Positions 25,451 to 34,483 of a stretch of DNA of 64,000 bases are shown one piece after another. Made by a program: the position numbers and the translations under genes. The notes beneath the pieces were generated by a model. That model saw nothing but the letters and a program-made list of their open reading frames with translations. It was not told where the DNA came from and did no database searches. The DNA comes from Streptomyces sp. CB02959 (GTDB lineage Bacteria > Actinomycetota > Actinomycetes > Streptomycetales > Streptomycetaceae), in the NCBI RefSeq assembly GCF_002803155.1, contig NZ_NNBP01000022.1, positions 124,001-188,000 of the forward strand, written 5' to 3'. Each line of letters opens with the position of its first letter. The first letter of the stretch is position 1.

Positions 25451-25465
25451 TGCAACTAAGTTGCA
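25451..25465 (-). promoter_or_regulatory. Nur (nickel uptake regulator) box
   Basis: TGCAACTAAGTTGCA is a perfect 7-1-7 palindrome and matches the published Streptomyces Nur pattern tGCaa-N5-ttGCa exactly. It lies 52 bp before the nikMN start and 103 bp before the P450 start, in the divergent gap. Nickel-loaded Nur (Fur family) should repress the importer. Confidence 0.8.
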
Positions 25466-25567
25466 AGAGCGCCCGCGATGCGGGCCGTCCCGCCCGCCGC
25501 CCGCGCACCCCCGTCCGCCCCCGCGTCGCCATTGACTCCTGCGCCCCGCTCCCCCACCCTCCCGGCC

Positions 25568-26791
25568 ATGGCAGCCCAGGAAGCACCCCAGGCCCCGCCC
25601 TCCGGTCCCGCCGGGTTCACCCCGTGCGCCGGGGAGAGCTGGCGCGCCCCGTGGGAGATGTACGCGGCCCTGCGGGACTCCCGTCCCCTGCACCATGTCG
25701 CCGACGGCGACTACTGGGTCCTCTCCCGCTACGCGGACGTGCTCGCGGCCGCCCGCGACACCGCGCGGTTCTCCTCCGCCGGCGGCCTCACCTTCGTCTA
25801 CGGCGAGCGGGAGCGGCTCGGCATCACCGACGCCGCCCCGATGGTGATGCTGGACCCGCCCGAGCACACCGACTTCCGGCGGCTGATCACCCGCGGCTAC
25901 ACCCCGCGCCGGGTGACCGCCATCGAGCCGGACGTGCGCGCCTTCGTCCGGGCCCGGCTGGACCGCATCGCCGGTCTGCGCGGCGGCTGCGACATCGTCG
26001 CGGAGCTGTTCAAGCCGCTGCCCAGCTTCGTCGTCGGCCGCTACCTCGGGGTGCCGGAGGCGGACCGGTCCCGCTTCGACGGCTGGACGCAGGCCATCGT
26101 GGAGGCCAACGCGCTGGGCGACCCGCTGACCGCGACCGAGGCGGTGGGCGGGCTGTTCGGCTACTTCGCGGAACTGGTCGAGCGGCGGCGCGCCGAACCG
26201 GCCGACGACACCGTCTCCGACCTGGTCCGGCTGCTGCCGCCGGGCGACGACACCGCGCTGCTGCGGATCCTCGGCTTCGCCTTCACCATGGTCGCCGGCG
26301 GCAACGACACCACCACCGGCCTGCTGGGCGGTGCCGCGGAACTCCTCGCCGCCGACCCGGGCCAGCGCCGCACCCTGCTCGACACGCCCGCCCGGCTGCC
26401 GGCCGCCGTCGAGGAACTGCTCCGGCTGACCTCCCCGGTCCAGTGCCTGGCCCGCACCGTCACCGCCGACACCACGCTGCACGGCCGCACCGTCCCGGCC
26501 GGCCGCAAGGTGCTGCTGCTGTACGGCGCCGCCAACCGCGACCCCCGCGCGTTCGGCCCGGACGCCGACCGCCTGGACATCACCCGGGACGGGCCCCAGC
26601 ACCTCGCCTTCACCCACGGCCCGCACCACTGCCTGGGGGCCGCCGCGGCCCGGCTGGTCGCCCGGATCGCGCTGGAGGAACTCCTGGCCCGCTTCCCGGA
26701 CTTCGCGGTGGACGCGGCCGGCGGCACCTTCGCGGGCGGCCACTACGTGCGGCGGTACGCGTCGCTGCCGTTCGACACCGGCCGCACGTGA
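25568..26791 (+). CDS. Cytochrome P450
   Basis: 407 residues from the ATG at 25568. Soluble bacterial P450: I-helix oxygen-binding MVAGGNDTTTG, K-helix ExxR in EELLRLTSPV, ARTVTADTTLHGRTVPAG and the heme loop FTHGPHHCLGAAAARL with the thiolate Cys at about 354. The N-terminal MLDPPEHTDFRRLITRGYTPRRV is the usual C-helix region. It hydroxylates an unknown substrate and needs a ferredoxin, none of which is adjacent. It is divergent from the nickel importer; no biosynthetic genes surround it. Confidence 0.93.
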   Translation: MAAQEAPQAPPSGPAGFTPCAGESWRAPWEMYAALRDSRPLHHVADGDYWVLSRYADVLAAARDTARFSSAGGLTFVYGERERLGITDAAPMVMLDPPEHTDFRRLITRGYTPRRVTAIEPDVRAFVRARLDRIAGLRGGCDIVAELFKPLPSFVVGRYLGVPEADRSRFDGWTQAIVEANALGDPLTATEAVGGLFGYFAELVERRRAEPADDTVSDLVRLLPPGDDTALLRILGFAFTMVAGGNDTTTGLLGGAAELLAADPGQRRTLLDTPARLPAAVEELLRLTSPVQCLARTVTADTTLHGRTVPAGRKVLLLYGAANRDPRAFGPDADRLDITRDGPQHLAFTHGPHHCLGAAAARLVARIALEELLARFPDFAVDAAGGTFAGGHYVRRYASLPFDTGRT

Positions 26792-26888
26792 CCGTCCTCG
26801 GTTCGCGGGCGGGGCGCGGGCGGGGCGGAGCGGGGCCGTCCGGACAGGCCGAGTTGCCGCCCGCCCGCGGCGCCGAAACCATGGGGGC

Positions 26889-29800
26889 GTGAGCGATGCA
26901 CCCGAGGCCGCCGGGCCGCTCCCGGGGCCGAACGACGCGCAACCCGCGGACGCCGCGGAAGGGGCCGCCCCGCGCGGCCGGCTGCGCCGCGTGCCGACCG
27001 GGCCCGGCCGACCACCCGGGTCGTATCTGCGGTATCCGCACCTCCACGGCGACCTGCTGTGCTTCGCCGCCGAGGACGACCTGTGGCTGGCGCCGCTCGC
27101 GCCGGACGGGGCGGAGCCGGGCCGGGCCTGGCGGCTGACCGTGGACCGGACCCGGGTCGGGCATCCGCGGTTCTCCCCCGACGGCACGCGGATCGCCTTC
27201 ACCAGCTGGCGCAGCCTGGACCCGGAGGTCCACCTGGTGTCCGTGGAGGGCGGCCCGGCCCGGCGGCTGACGTACTGGGGCAGTACCGACGCCCGGGTCT
27301 GCGGCTGGACGCCGCCGGACCACGAGGGGCAGTCGCAGATCCTCGCGGTGTCCTCGCACGGCCAGCCGTTCTCGTACTACTCGTGGGCGTACAGCCTGCC
27401 CACCGACGGGAGCCCCGGCGGCCAGCTGCCCTGGGGGCCGGTCGCCGACATCGCGCTGGCCGACCTCGACGGGGAGCGGCGGACCCTGCTGCTCAGCGGC
27501 AAACCGCCGCACGAGCCGGCGTCCTGGAAGCGGTACCGGGGCGGGGCGATGGGGCGGATGTGGCTGCACGGCACCCGGCTGCTGCCGGATCTGCGCGGGC
27601 ATCTGGACGCGGTGATGTTCACCGCCGGCCGGATCGCCTTCCTCTCCGACCACGAGGGCGTCGGCAACGTCTACTCGTGCCGCCCCGACGGCACGGATCT
27701 GCGCCGGCACAGCGACCACCCCGACTTCTACGCCCGGCACGCCTCGACCGACGGCTCCCGGATCGTCTACCAGTGCGCCGGCGACCTGTGGCTGATCGAC
27801 GACCTGGCCCCGGACGCGGTGCCGCGGAAGCTCGCGGTGCGGCTGGGCGGTCCGCGGGCCGGCCGCCGCAGCTACCAGGTGCCGGCCGCCTCGCACGTCA
27901 CCGGCCTGGCGGTGGACGCCACCGGGCGGGCCAGCGCGGTCGGCGTCCGCGGCAGTCTGTACTGGCTCACCCACCGCGACGGCCCGGCCCGGACCATCCA
28001 CGACACCCCGGGGGTGCGGGTGCGGCTGCCGGTGATGCTGGGCGCCACCGGGCGGATCGCGTATGTGACGGACGCCGAGGGCGAGGACGCCGTCGAGATC
28101 ACCAACCTGCCGCGGGCCAGCGGTCCGGGCACCCCGCGCCGGGTGGCGGCCGGGGCGGTGGGCCGGGTGCACGAACTGGTCTCCGCGCCGGACGGCGAGC
28201 GGCTGGCGGTGGCCACCCACGACGGGCGGCTGCTGCTGGTGGAGACCGGCACGCCGGGGGCGGCCGGTGCGCAGGAGGAGGCCGCGGAGGGTGCGGCCGG
28301 CCCCGGCGGCGAAACGGACGGCGGAACGGACGGCGGCTCGGACCGCGGACCTGCCCAGGTGGTCACCGAGGTGACCCGGTCCCGCAACGGCCCGGTCCGC
28401 GATCTGGCCTTCTCCCCCGACTCCCGCTGGCTGACCTGGTCGCACCCGGGCATCGGCCGCACACTGCGGATGATCAAGATGGCCCGGCTGTCCGACGGGC
28501 ACATCGTCGAGGTCACCAACGGCCGCTTCGAGGACGAGCAGCCGGTGTTCACCCGGGACGGCCGGTACCTCGCCTTCCTGTCCTGGCGCGGTTTCGACCC
28601 GGTCTACGACGTGCACACCGGCGACCTGTCGTTCCCGCTGGGCTGCCGCCCCTACCTCGTGCCGCTGTCGTCGGCGACGCCGTCCCCGTTCGCGCTGTCC
28701 CCGGAGGGGCGGCCGGCGGCCGGCGGGCTGGACCCGGACGAGAACCCCCCAACCGGGGAGGGTCCGGTGCTGGTGGAGGTGGAGGGGCTGGCGAGCCGCG
28801 TCACGCCGTTCCCGGTCTCCGCGTCCAAGTACTCCTCGCTCCGGCCGGTCGGCGGCGGCGGCCTGGTGTGGCTGCGCTGGCCGATCTCCGGCGCGCTGGG
28901 CGAGACCTTCGCCAACCCGGCCGACACCTCCGGCCGCCCCACCCTGGAGCACTTCGACCTGACCAAGGCCCGGCGCACCGAACTCACCAGCTCCCTGGAC
29001 GGGTTCGCGCTCAGCGGCGACGGCACCCGGCTGGTCGTCAACGACGAGGGCGAGCTGCGCGCGGTGCCCGCGACCGAGCCGGCGGACAGCGACAGCACCG
29101 TCTACCTGGACCTGCGGCGGATCCTGCACGACGTGGATCCGGAGGCGGAGTGGCGGCAGGCGTTCGACGAGGCGGGCCGGATCGTCCGGGCGTACTTCTG
29201 GGACCCGAAGCTGTCCGGGATCGACTGGGAGGACGTGCTGGCGCAGTACCGGCCGCTGCTGGAACGGGTCGCCAGCCCCGACGAGTTCGCCGACCTGCTG
29301 CGCGAGGTGCTGGGCGAGCTGGGCACCTCGCACGCCTACGTCACCGGCGCCCGCCGCAACGAGGGACCGCCGCACTACCAGCGCCCGATCGGGCTGCTCG
29401 GCGCCAACTTCGTGCGCAGGGACGGCCACTGGGTGGTCAAGCGGATCCTGCCCGGCGAGTCCTCGGACTCCAAGGCCCGTTCGCCACTGGCCGGTACGGG
29501 CATCCGCGACGGCAGCGCGCTCACCCACGTCGACGGGCGCCCCGTGGACCCGGTGACCGGCCCGTACCCGCTGCTGGCCGCGGCCGGCGGGACGACCGTG
29601 GAGCTGACCTTCGCCCCGCCGGAGGGCGCGGGCAACGGCCACGCCCGGCGGGTCGCGGTGGTCCCGCTGATCGACGAGCGGCCGCTGCGCTACCAGGACT
29701 GGGTGGCCAAACGGCGGGCCGTGGTGCGGACGTTGAGCGACGGCCGGTGCGGCTATCTGCACATCCCCGACATGGGCGGTTCGGGCTGGGCGCAGTTCAA

Positions 29801-30377
29801 CCGCGACCTGCGGCGGGAGGTCGCGATGCCCGCACTGGTCGTGGACGTCCGCGGCAACGCCGGCGGCAACATCTCCGAGCTGGTCATCGAGAAGCTGACC
29901 CGGACCATCATGGGCTGGGACCTGACCCGGGACGCCGAGCCGGTGTCGTACACCAGCAACGCGCCGCGCGGTCCGGTGGTCGCGCTCGCCGACGAGATGA
30001 CCTCGTCCGACGGGGACATGATCACCGCGGCGTTCAAGCTCCAGGGAATCGGGCCGGTGGTCGGCACCCGGACCTGGGGCGGAGTGGTCGGCATGACCGG
30101 CCGGCACCGGCTCGGCGACGGCACCCAGATCACCGTCCCGATGAACGCCGCGTGGTTCCACCTCTACGGCTGGGGCGTGGAGAACCACGGCGTCGAGGTC
30201 GACATCGAGGCGCTGCGCTCGCCGCTGCACTGGGCGGAGGGCCGGCACCCGCAGCTCGGCGTCGCGGTGCGCACCGCACTGGAACTCTTGGACCGCCATC
30301 CCGCGGCGGCCCCGCCGGACCTCTCCGACGTCCCGGACCGGCGGCGGCCCCCGCTCCCGCCGCGCGGCACCGCGTAA
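26889..30377 (+). CDS. Tricorn-like protease (S41 family)
   Basis: 1162 residues from the GTG at 26889. Domains: beta-propeller repeats (about 45-430, with FSPDGTRIAFTSW, FTAGRIAFLSD and the like; a second set to about 700 with FSPDSRWLTWS and FTRDGRYLAFLSW), a C1 helical part, a PDZ domain (about 840-920, IRDGSALTHVDGRPV) and the S41 peptidase core. Catalytic candidates: His815 in GTSHAYV, Ser1040 in TSSDGDM followed by Asp, and Glu in WGVENHGVEVD. Tricorn degrades proteasome-derived peptides in Thermoplasma and S. coelicolor. There is no signal peptide, so it is cytoplasmic. The length is typical. A low-complexity Gly/Glu insert lies at about 455-485. Confidence 0.95.
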   Translation: MSDAPEAAGPLPGPNDAQPADAAEGAAPRGRLRRVPTGPGRPPGSYLRYPHLHGDLLCFAAEDDLWLAPLAPDGAEPGRAWRLTVDRTRVGHPRFSPDGTRIAFTSWRSLDPEVHLVSVEGGPARRLTYWGSTDARVCGWTPPDHEGQSQILAVSSHGQPFSYYSWAYSLPTDGSPGGQLPWGPVADIALADLDGERRTLLLSGKPPHEPASWKRYRGGAMGRMWLHGTRLLPDLRGHLDAVMFTAGRIAFLSDHEGVGNVYSCRPDGTDLRRHSDHPDFYARHASTDGSRIVYQCAGDLWLIDDLAPDAVPRKLAVRLGGPRAGRRSYQVPAASHVTGLAVDATGRASAVGVRGSLYWLTHRDGPARTIHDTPGVRVRLPVMLGATGRIAYVTDAEGEDAVEITNLPRASGPGTPRRVAAGAVGRVHELVSAPDGERLAVATHDGRLLLVETGTPGAAGAQEEAAEGAAGPGGETDGGTDGGSDRGPAQVVTEVTRSRNGPVRDLAFSPDSRWLTWSHPGIGRTLRMIKMARLSDGHIVEVTNGRFEDEQPVFTRDGRYLAFLSWRGFDPVYDVHTGDLSFPLGCRPYLVPLSSATPSPFALSPEGRPAAGGLDPDENPPTGEGPVLVEVEGLASRVTPFPVSASKYSSLRPVGGGGLVWLRWPISGALGETFANPADTSGRPTLEHFDLTKARRTELTSSLDGFALSGDGTRLVVNDEGELRAVPATEPADSDSTVYLDLRRILHDVDPEAEWRQAFDEAGRIVRAYFWDPKLSGIDWEDVLAQYRPLLERVASPDEFADLLREVLGELGTSHAYVTGARRNEGPPHYQRPIGLLGANFVRRDGHWVVKRILPGESSDSKARSPLAGTGIRDGSALTHVDGRPVDPVTGPYPLLAAAGGTTVELTFAPPEGAGNGHARRVAVVPLIDERPLRYQDWVAKRRAVVRTLSDGRCGYLHIPDMGGSGWAQFNRDLRREVAMPALVVDVRGNAGGNISELVIEKLTRTIMGWDLTRDAEPVSYTSNAPRGPVVALADEMTSSDGDMITAAFKLQGIGPVVGTRTWGGVVGMTGRHRLGDGTQITVPMNAAWFHLYGWGVENHGVEVDIEALRSPLHWAEGRHPQLGVAVRTALELLDRHPAAAPPDLSDVPDRRRPPLPPRGTA

Positions 30378-30409
30378 CGGCGCGGCACCGCACCACTCCC
30401 AACCGCCGG

Positions 30410-30463
30410 GCGGGGCGCTCCCGTTGGGCCCGGCCGAGGTCGGGTCCGACGGGAGCGCCCCGC
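30410..30463 (+). terminator. Stem-loop after the tricorn gene
   Basis: GGGGCGCTCCCGT (30412-30424) pairs perfectly with ACGGGAGCGCCCC (30449-30461), with a GC-rich loop. There is no U-run, so it is a Streptomyces-style GC hairpin terminator. Confidence 0.6.
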
Positions 30464-30493
30464 CGGACGGCACACCGGAAAAGACGGACACCG

Positions 30494-30524
30494 AAAAGGC
30501 GCACCCGGGTTCTCCGGATGCGCC
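30494..30524 (-). terminator. Rho-independent terminator of the CsbD-like gene
   Basis: On the minus strand GGCGCATCCGG-AGAA-CCCGGGTGCGCC is followed by TTTT, 68 bp past the stop codon at 30592. Confidence 0.7.
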
Positions 30525-30591
30525 TCTCCGCGAAAGGACGAACGACCCGCGTTCAGGACGTCAAACGCCCGTCACTCCGGACGCCAGGGCG

Positions 30592-30783
30592 TCAGCTCTG
30601 GTAACGGTCCTCGACGTCGTCCAGCGCCCGCTGGCCGCGCTCGCGCGCCTGCTGGCCGCGCTCCGGGGACTGCTTGCCGCGCTCCGGGGACTGCTTGCCG
30701 CGCTCCTGGCCCTGCTGGGCCCGCCGCTTGGCCTCGTCCTTGAGCTGCTGCGCCTTGTCCTTGAACTGGTCTTCGATGCCCAT
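30592..30783 (-). CDS. CsbD-like small protein with 7-residue tandem repeats
   Basis: 63 residues from the ATG at 30783, AGGAG 7 nt upstream. The N-terminus MGIEDQFKDKAQQLKDEAKRRA is CsbD-like (a small stress-protein family, 'MG-x-x-D-K-x-K-x-K-x-x-x-x-G-K'). It is followed by four heptads ERGKQSP, ERGKQSP, ERGQQAR, ERGQRAL and an acidic end DDVEDRYQS. The DNA shows matching 21-bp tandem units, the first two identical. It is highly charged, probably helical and disordered. The role in stress survival is known only loosely for the family. Confidence 0.7.
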   Translation of the reverse strand: MGIEDQFKDKAQQLKDEAKRRAQQGQERGKQSPERGKQSPERGQQARERGQRALDDVEDRYQS

Positions 30784-30920
30784 GCTGTTCACTCCTGTGG
30801 GGGTGTTGGGGATCGGGCTCGATAAGCGTGACACGAACCGACATCCGTCGCATTTCGATCACAATCGGGCACTCTCCGTGGCCGGCTCCGGGCCCGCCCG
30901 GGCCGCCGCCCCCAGCCCCG

Positions 30921-31799
30921 CTACCCGTTCAGCCGGGCCTTCTCGTCCGCCTCGCCGCCCGCGCCGACCAGCCCGGGCCGGAACCCGTCGAGCCGGTCCC
31001 CGAACCGCCGCATCTCGCGCTGCCCCACCGTCCCGATGAGCGACGGCAGATAACCGCGCACCGACTGCATGCCGCGCAGCCACCACTGCCCGTAGACGTG
31101 CGGGGAGCGGCGCTCGATGCCGGCCACGATGCGGTCCACGGCGGGGCCCAGCGGATAGGTCTTGTTGGACGGCCAGGGCAGCCGGGACCTCAACTCCCGC
31201 ATCAGGTCCTCCCGGTCGGCGCCCCGCACCATGTCGGTGTCGGTCCAGCTCAGGTACCCCACCCCGACCCGGACGCCCTTGAAGCCGACCTCCGCGCGCA
31301 GGCTGTGCGCGAACGCCTCCACACCCGACTTGGAGGCGCAGTACGCGCTCATCATCGGCGCCGGCGTGAGCGCGGCGAGCGAGGCGATCTGGAGGAAGTA
31401 GCCGCGGGACGCCATCAGCACCGGCAGGAACGCCCGCGCGGTGACCGCGCCGCCGATCAGGTTGACCTCGATGACCCGCCGCCAGGCCACCGGGTCGGAG
31501 TCCAGGAGCGGACCGCCGGTCGCCACCCCGGCGTTGGCGACCACCACGTCGACCTTGCCGAAGCGGAGCTTGACCTCCTCGGCGACCGCGGCCATCGCCT
31601 CGTGGTCGGTGACGTCGGCGTGCCAGTGGTGGGCCGGTCCGTGCAACGAGGCCGCGACCTCGCGCAGTTCGTCGGGCTCCAGGCCGACCAGCGCCAGGGT
31701 CGCCCCGCGCGCCGACAGCTTGCGCGCCAGCAGTGCGCCGACGCCGCGCGCCGCGCCGGTGACGACCACGACCTGGCCGTCGAGCTTGCTTCCGTTCAC
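30921..31799 (-). CDS. Short-chain dehydrogenase of the BVMO operon (SadH-like)
   Basis: 292 residues from the GTG at 31799. NAD(P)-binding VVVVTGAARGVGALLARKL, ANAGVATGG (NAG motif), catalytic Ser in FLQIASLAALTP and YCASKSG (YxxxK). The C-terminal extension of about 60 residues (VYGQWWLRGMQSVRGYLPSLIGTVGQREM) is typical of membrane-associated SDRs such as mycobacterial SadH. Third gene of the operon BVMO - hydrolase - SDR; its GTG overlaps the hydrolase stop by 4 bp. Confidence 0.9.
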   Translation of the reverse strand: MNGSKLDGQVVVVTGAARGVGALLARKLSARGATLALVGLEPDELREVAASLHGPAHHWHADVTDHEAMAAVAEEVKLRFGKVDVVVANAGVATGGPLLDSDPVAWRRVIEVNLIGGAVTARAFLPVLMASRGYFLQIASLAALTPAPMMSAYCASKSGVEAFAHSLRAEVGFKGVRVGVGYLSWTDTDMVRGADREDLMRELRSRLPWPSNKTYPLGPAVDRIVAGIERRSPHVYGQWWLRGMQSVRGYLPSLIGTVGQREMRRFGDRLDGFRPGLVGAGGEADEKARLNG

Positions 31800-32761
31800 G
31801 CCGTCTTCTCCTTCTTCTGCCGGGCCGACCGCGCGCCCCGGGGGGCCGGGGCGGTGGCCAGATGGTCGCGGACGAGTTCCCGCAGGCACCCGGCGACCGC
31901 GTCCGGGTCCTCGATCGGGGTCATGTGGCCGAGCCCGGGAAGTTCGGTCAGCCCCGCGCACTGCGGGAGGACGGAGGCCAGCCGGCGGGCGTGCACGAGG
32001 GGGGTGAGCCGGTCCGCGGTGCCCGCGAGGACCGCGGTCGGCACCTCCAACCGGCTGACACCACGGGTGAGTTGGAGCTCGTACAGCACATGGCCCCAGC
32101 GGGCGCGGACGCCCGGCGGGCAGGCGTGCACGATCCGCGCGCACGCCTCGATCTGCTCGGCGCTCGATCCGGCGCCCATCGTGGCGTACCGCAGGGCCCA
32201 CTTGGCGGGCGGGGAGACCGGGCCGAGCGGGGCGCGGGAGCCCAGCAGCAGCCGGTGCGCCAGGCGGCGGCCGCCGGGGGTGGGCAGCGGGAACACCCGG
32301 GACTCGGCGGCCAGGTCGGCGCTGCCGGTGCTGCACAGCAGGGCCGCCGCGGCGCGGGCGCGCAGCTCGGGCCGCTCGGCGGCGGCCATGATCGTCATGC
32401 CGCCCATGGAGTGCCCGCCGATGACGGCCCGTTCACCGGGAGCGAGGGTCTGCTCCAGGACGGCGACCAGGTCGTCGGCGAGCGCGCGGGTGCTGTGGCC
32501 GGCGGGCGGGACGGCCGGGCTGCGCCCGTGCCCCCGCTGGTCGTAGACCACCACCTGGTGGGTGTCGGCCAGTTCCCGGACGACCGGCGCCCAGAAGGCG
32601 GTCGAGCAGGTCCAGCCGTGCGCCAGGACCACCGTCGGGGCGCCCTCGGGCCCGTGCAGCTCGGCGTGCAGCCGGGACCCGTCGGCGGAGGTGACGTCCA
32701 GCGCCCTACGGGGCACCGGCGGGGCGTAGCGGCCCCGGGTGAGGTGTGCCGGCCGCTTCAC
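31796..32761 (-). CDS. Alpha/beta hydrolase of the BVMO operon
   Basis: 321 residues from the GTG at 32761, overlapping the BVMO stop (GTGA). Oxyanion region VVLAHGWTCSTAFW, nucleophile elbow GGHSMGGM, acid VLAGTADRLTP and His in PGLGHMTPIEDP. It is an esterase/lipase-type enzyme. Behind a Baeyer-Villiger monooxygenase the obvious role is to hydrolyse the ester or lactone product, an inference from context. Positionally it corresponds to LipR in the mycobacterial mymA operon. Confidence 0.9.
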   Translation of the reverse strand: MKRPAHLTRGRYAPPVPRRALDVTSADGSRLHAELHGPEGAPTVVLAHGWTCSTAFWAPVVRELADTHQVVVYDQRGHGRSPAVPPAGHSTRALADDLVAVLEQTLAPGERAVIGGHSMGGMTIMAAAERPELRARAAAALLCSTGSADLAAESRVFPLPTPGGRRLAHRLLLGSRAPLGPVSPPAKWALRYATMGAGSSAEQIEACARIVHACPPGVRARWGHVLYELQLTRGVSRLEVPTAVLAGTADRLTPLVHARRLASVLPQCAGLTELPGLGHMTPIEDPDAVAGCLRELVRDHLATAPAPRGARSARQKKEKTA

Positions 32762-34305
32762 GCCGCCACCTCCTCGGTGGCCGCCCGGCCGGTGCCGGCC
32801 TGGGCCGGTTCGCCGTCGGGTTCCCTCTTCGGGGGCCGGATCACCTGGTACTCGGCGAGGTCCACCTGCCGGGTCTGCCGGCGGAACTCCGCGGTGGTGC
32901 CGGGCCAGGCGGTGGTGTTCCGCCCGTTGGCGTCGAGGTACCAGCTGTCGCAGCCGCCGGTGTTCCAGACCGTGCGCGTCATCCGCTGCTGGACGGTGCG
33001 GGTCCACGCGTCGACGGCGGACCGGCGGGCGTCCAGGGCGATCCGGTCGCCGAGCACGTCCAGCTGGCGCATGAAGTCGACGAGGTAGTTCAGCTGCGAC
33101 TCGATCATCAGGATCATCGAGCTGTTCCCGAGGCCGGTGTTGGGCCCGATGATGGTGAGGAAGTTGGGGAAACCGGCCGCGCTGGTGCCGCGCAGCCCCT
33201 CCATGCCGTCCTTCCACTCCTCGGCGAGGGTGGTGCCGTGGGCCCCGACGACCCGCTGGGCGATCGGCATGTCCGTGACGTGGAAGCCGGTCCCGAAGAT
33301 GACCGCGTCCACCTCGGCCTCGCTGCCGTCCGCCGCGACCAGGACGTTGCCCCGGATCTCGCGCAGTCCGGAGGTCACCACGTCCACGTTGGGCCGGGCC
33401 AGCGCCGGGTACCAGGTGTTCGACAGCAGGATCCGCTTGCAGCCGATGCGGTAGTCGGGGGTCAGCCGGGCCTGCAACGCCGGGTCCTTGATCGCCTTGC
33501 GCAGGTGCGACTTGGCCAGGGTCTCGACCAGCCCCAGCTCACCGGGCCGCTTGGTGAACGCGCTGACCTGCAACTCCCTTATGCCCCACAGGAGTTGGCG
33601 ACGCAGCTGGCGGGTGGCGGGCACCTTGGTGTGCAGCCACCGCTCCACCCCGGTGATCCGCCGGTCGGCCCGCGGCATCACCCACGGCGGGGTCCGCTGG
33701 AACACCGTCAACGCGCCGACCTGCGGCTGGATCGCCGGCACGATCTGGATCGCGGAGGCCCCGGTGCCGACCATGGCGACCCGCTTGCCCCGCAGGTCGT
33801 AGTCGTGGTCCCAGCGCGACGAGTGGAAGACCTTGCCGGGGAAGTCCGCGAGGCCGGGGATGTCGGGGATCTGCGGATCGGAGAGCGGACCGGTGGCCGA
33901 CACCACCACGTCGGCGGTGAGCGGCCCCTGCGCGGTGTCGATCTCCCACCACAACTCCTGGGTGTTCCACCGCAGTTGGCGCACCTCGGCGTTGAAGCGG
34001 AGGTGCGGCCGCAGCCCGAACGTGTCCGCCACCCGCTCCAGGTACGCCCGGATGTGCCGCTGCCCGCTGAAGTTGCGCGGCCATTCCGGATTGGGCGCGA
34101 AGGAGAACGAGTACAGGTGCGAGGGCACGTCGCAGGCGCACCCCGGATAGCTGTTGTCCCGCCAGGTGCCCCCCACCGAGTCCGCCCGCTCCAGGACCAC
34201 GAAGTCGGTGATCCCGGCGCGCCGTAGCCGTACGGCGGCGCCCAGGCCGCCGAACCCCGATCCGATCACCGCCACTCGCACATGCCGCTGCCCGTCGTCG
34301 GCCAT
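32758..34305 (-). CDS. Flavin-containing (Baeyer-Villiger type) monooxygenase
   Basis: 515 residues from the ATG at 34305, GAGAGGTGG upstream. FAD site VAVIGSGFGGLGAAVRLRRAG, then WRDNSYPGCACDVPSHLYSFSF, the BVMO fingerprint FPGKVFHSSRWDHDYDL (FxGxxxHxxxW), the NADPH site VAMVGTGASAIQIVPAI, and DAVIFGTGFHVTD. It oxidises ketones to esters/lactones using NADPH and O2. First gene of a three-gene operon with the same order as Mycobacterium tuberculosis mymA-lipR-sadH. The adjacent divergent MerR regulator and a near-perfect palindrome at 34342-34371 suggest inducible control. Confidence 0.92.
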   Translation of the reverse strand: MADDGQRHVRVAVIGSGFGGLGAAVRLRRAGITDFVVLERADSVGGTWRDNSYPGCACDVPSHLYSFSFAPNPEWPRNFSGQRHIRAYLERVADTFGLRPHLRFNAEVRQLRWNTQELWWEIDTAQGPLTADVVVSATGPLSDPQIPDIPGLADFPGKVFHSSRWDHDYDLRGKRVAMVGTGASAIQIVPAIQPQVGALTVFQRTPPWVMPRADRRITGVERWLHTKVPATRQLRRQLLWGIRELQVSAFTKRPGELGLVETLAKSHLRKAIKDPALQARLTPDYRIGCKRILLSNTWYPALARPNVDVVTSGLREIRGNVLVAADGSEAEVDAVIFGTGFHVTDMPIAQRVVGAHGTTLAEEWKDGMEGLRGTSAAGFPNFLTIIGPNTGLGNSSMILMIESQLNYLVDFMRQLDVLGDRIALDARRSAVDAWTRTVQQRMTRTVWNTGGCDSWYLDANGRNTTAWPGTTAEFRRQTRQVDLAEYQVIRPPKREPDGEPAQAGTGRAATEEVAA

Positions 34306-34341
34306 GCCGCCACCTCTCGAAGTCGACGCTCCACCGTCCCG

Positions 34342-34371
34342 CAATCGCGCCAGCAATCACTGGCACGATTG
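34342..34371. promoter_or_regulatory. Operator palindrome between BVMO operon and merR gene
   Basis: CAATCGCGCCAG - 6 nt - CTGGCACGATTG: 12-bp arms with one mismatch, 37 bp upstream of the BVMO start and 113 bp upstream of the regulator start. A dyad of this size fits a MerR-family operator for the divergent regulator. Confidence 0.6.
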
Positions 34372-34483
34372 GCACGGTTGGAGCGTAGGACAGTCCCGTA
34401 CCGAGCGGTAGGGGTTCGGCGGCAGGAAGTTACCTCCGGTCACGGAGGACACCCCGCGGAGCCGGCCCGCATAGGCTGACCCC

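Noticed and set aside
25400..25567. Cobalamin riboswitch before the CbiM-like gene
   Set aside because: The leader is only about 50 nt to the Nur box and has no B12-box-like sequence; the Nur palindrome explains the regulation better.
26610..30491. Minus-strand open frame of 1293 codons
   Set aside because: Antisense shadow of the P450 end and the tricorn gene; low-complexity Arg/Gly/Pro composition, no domain.
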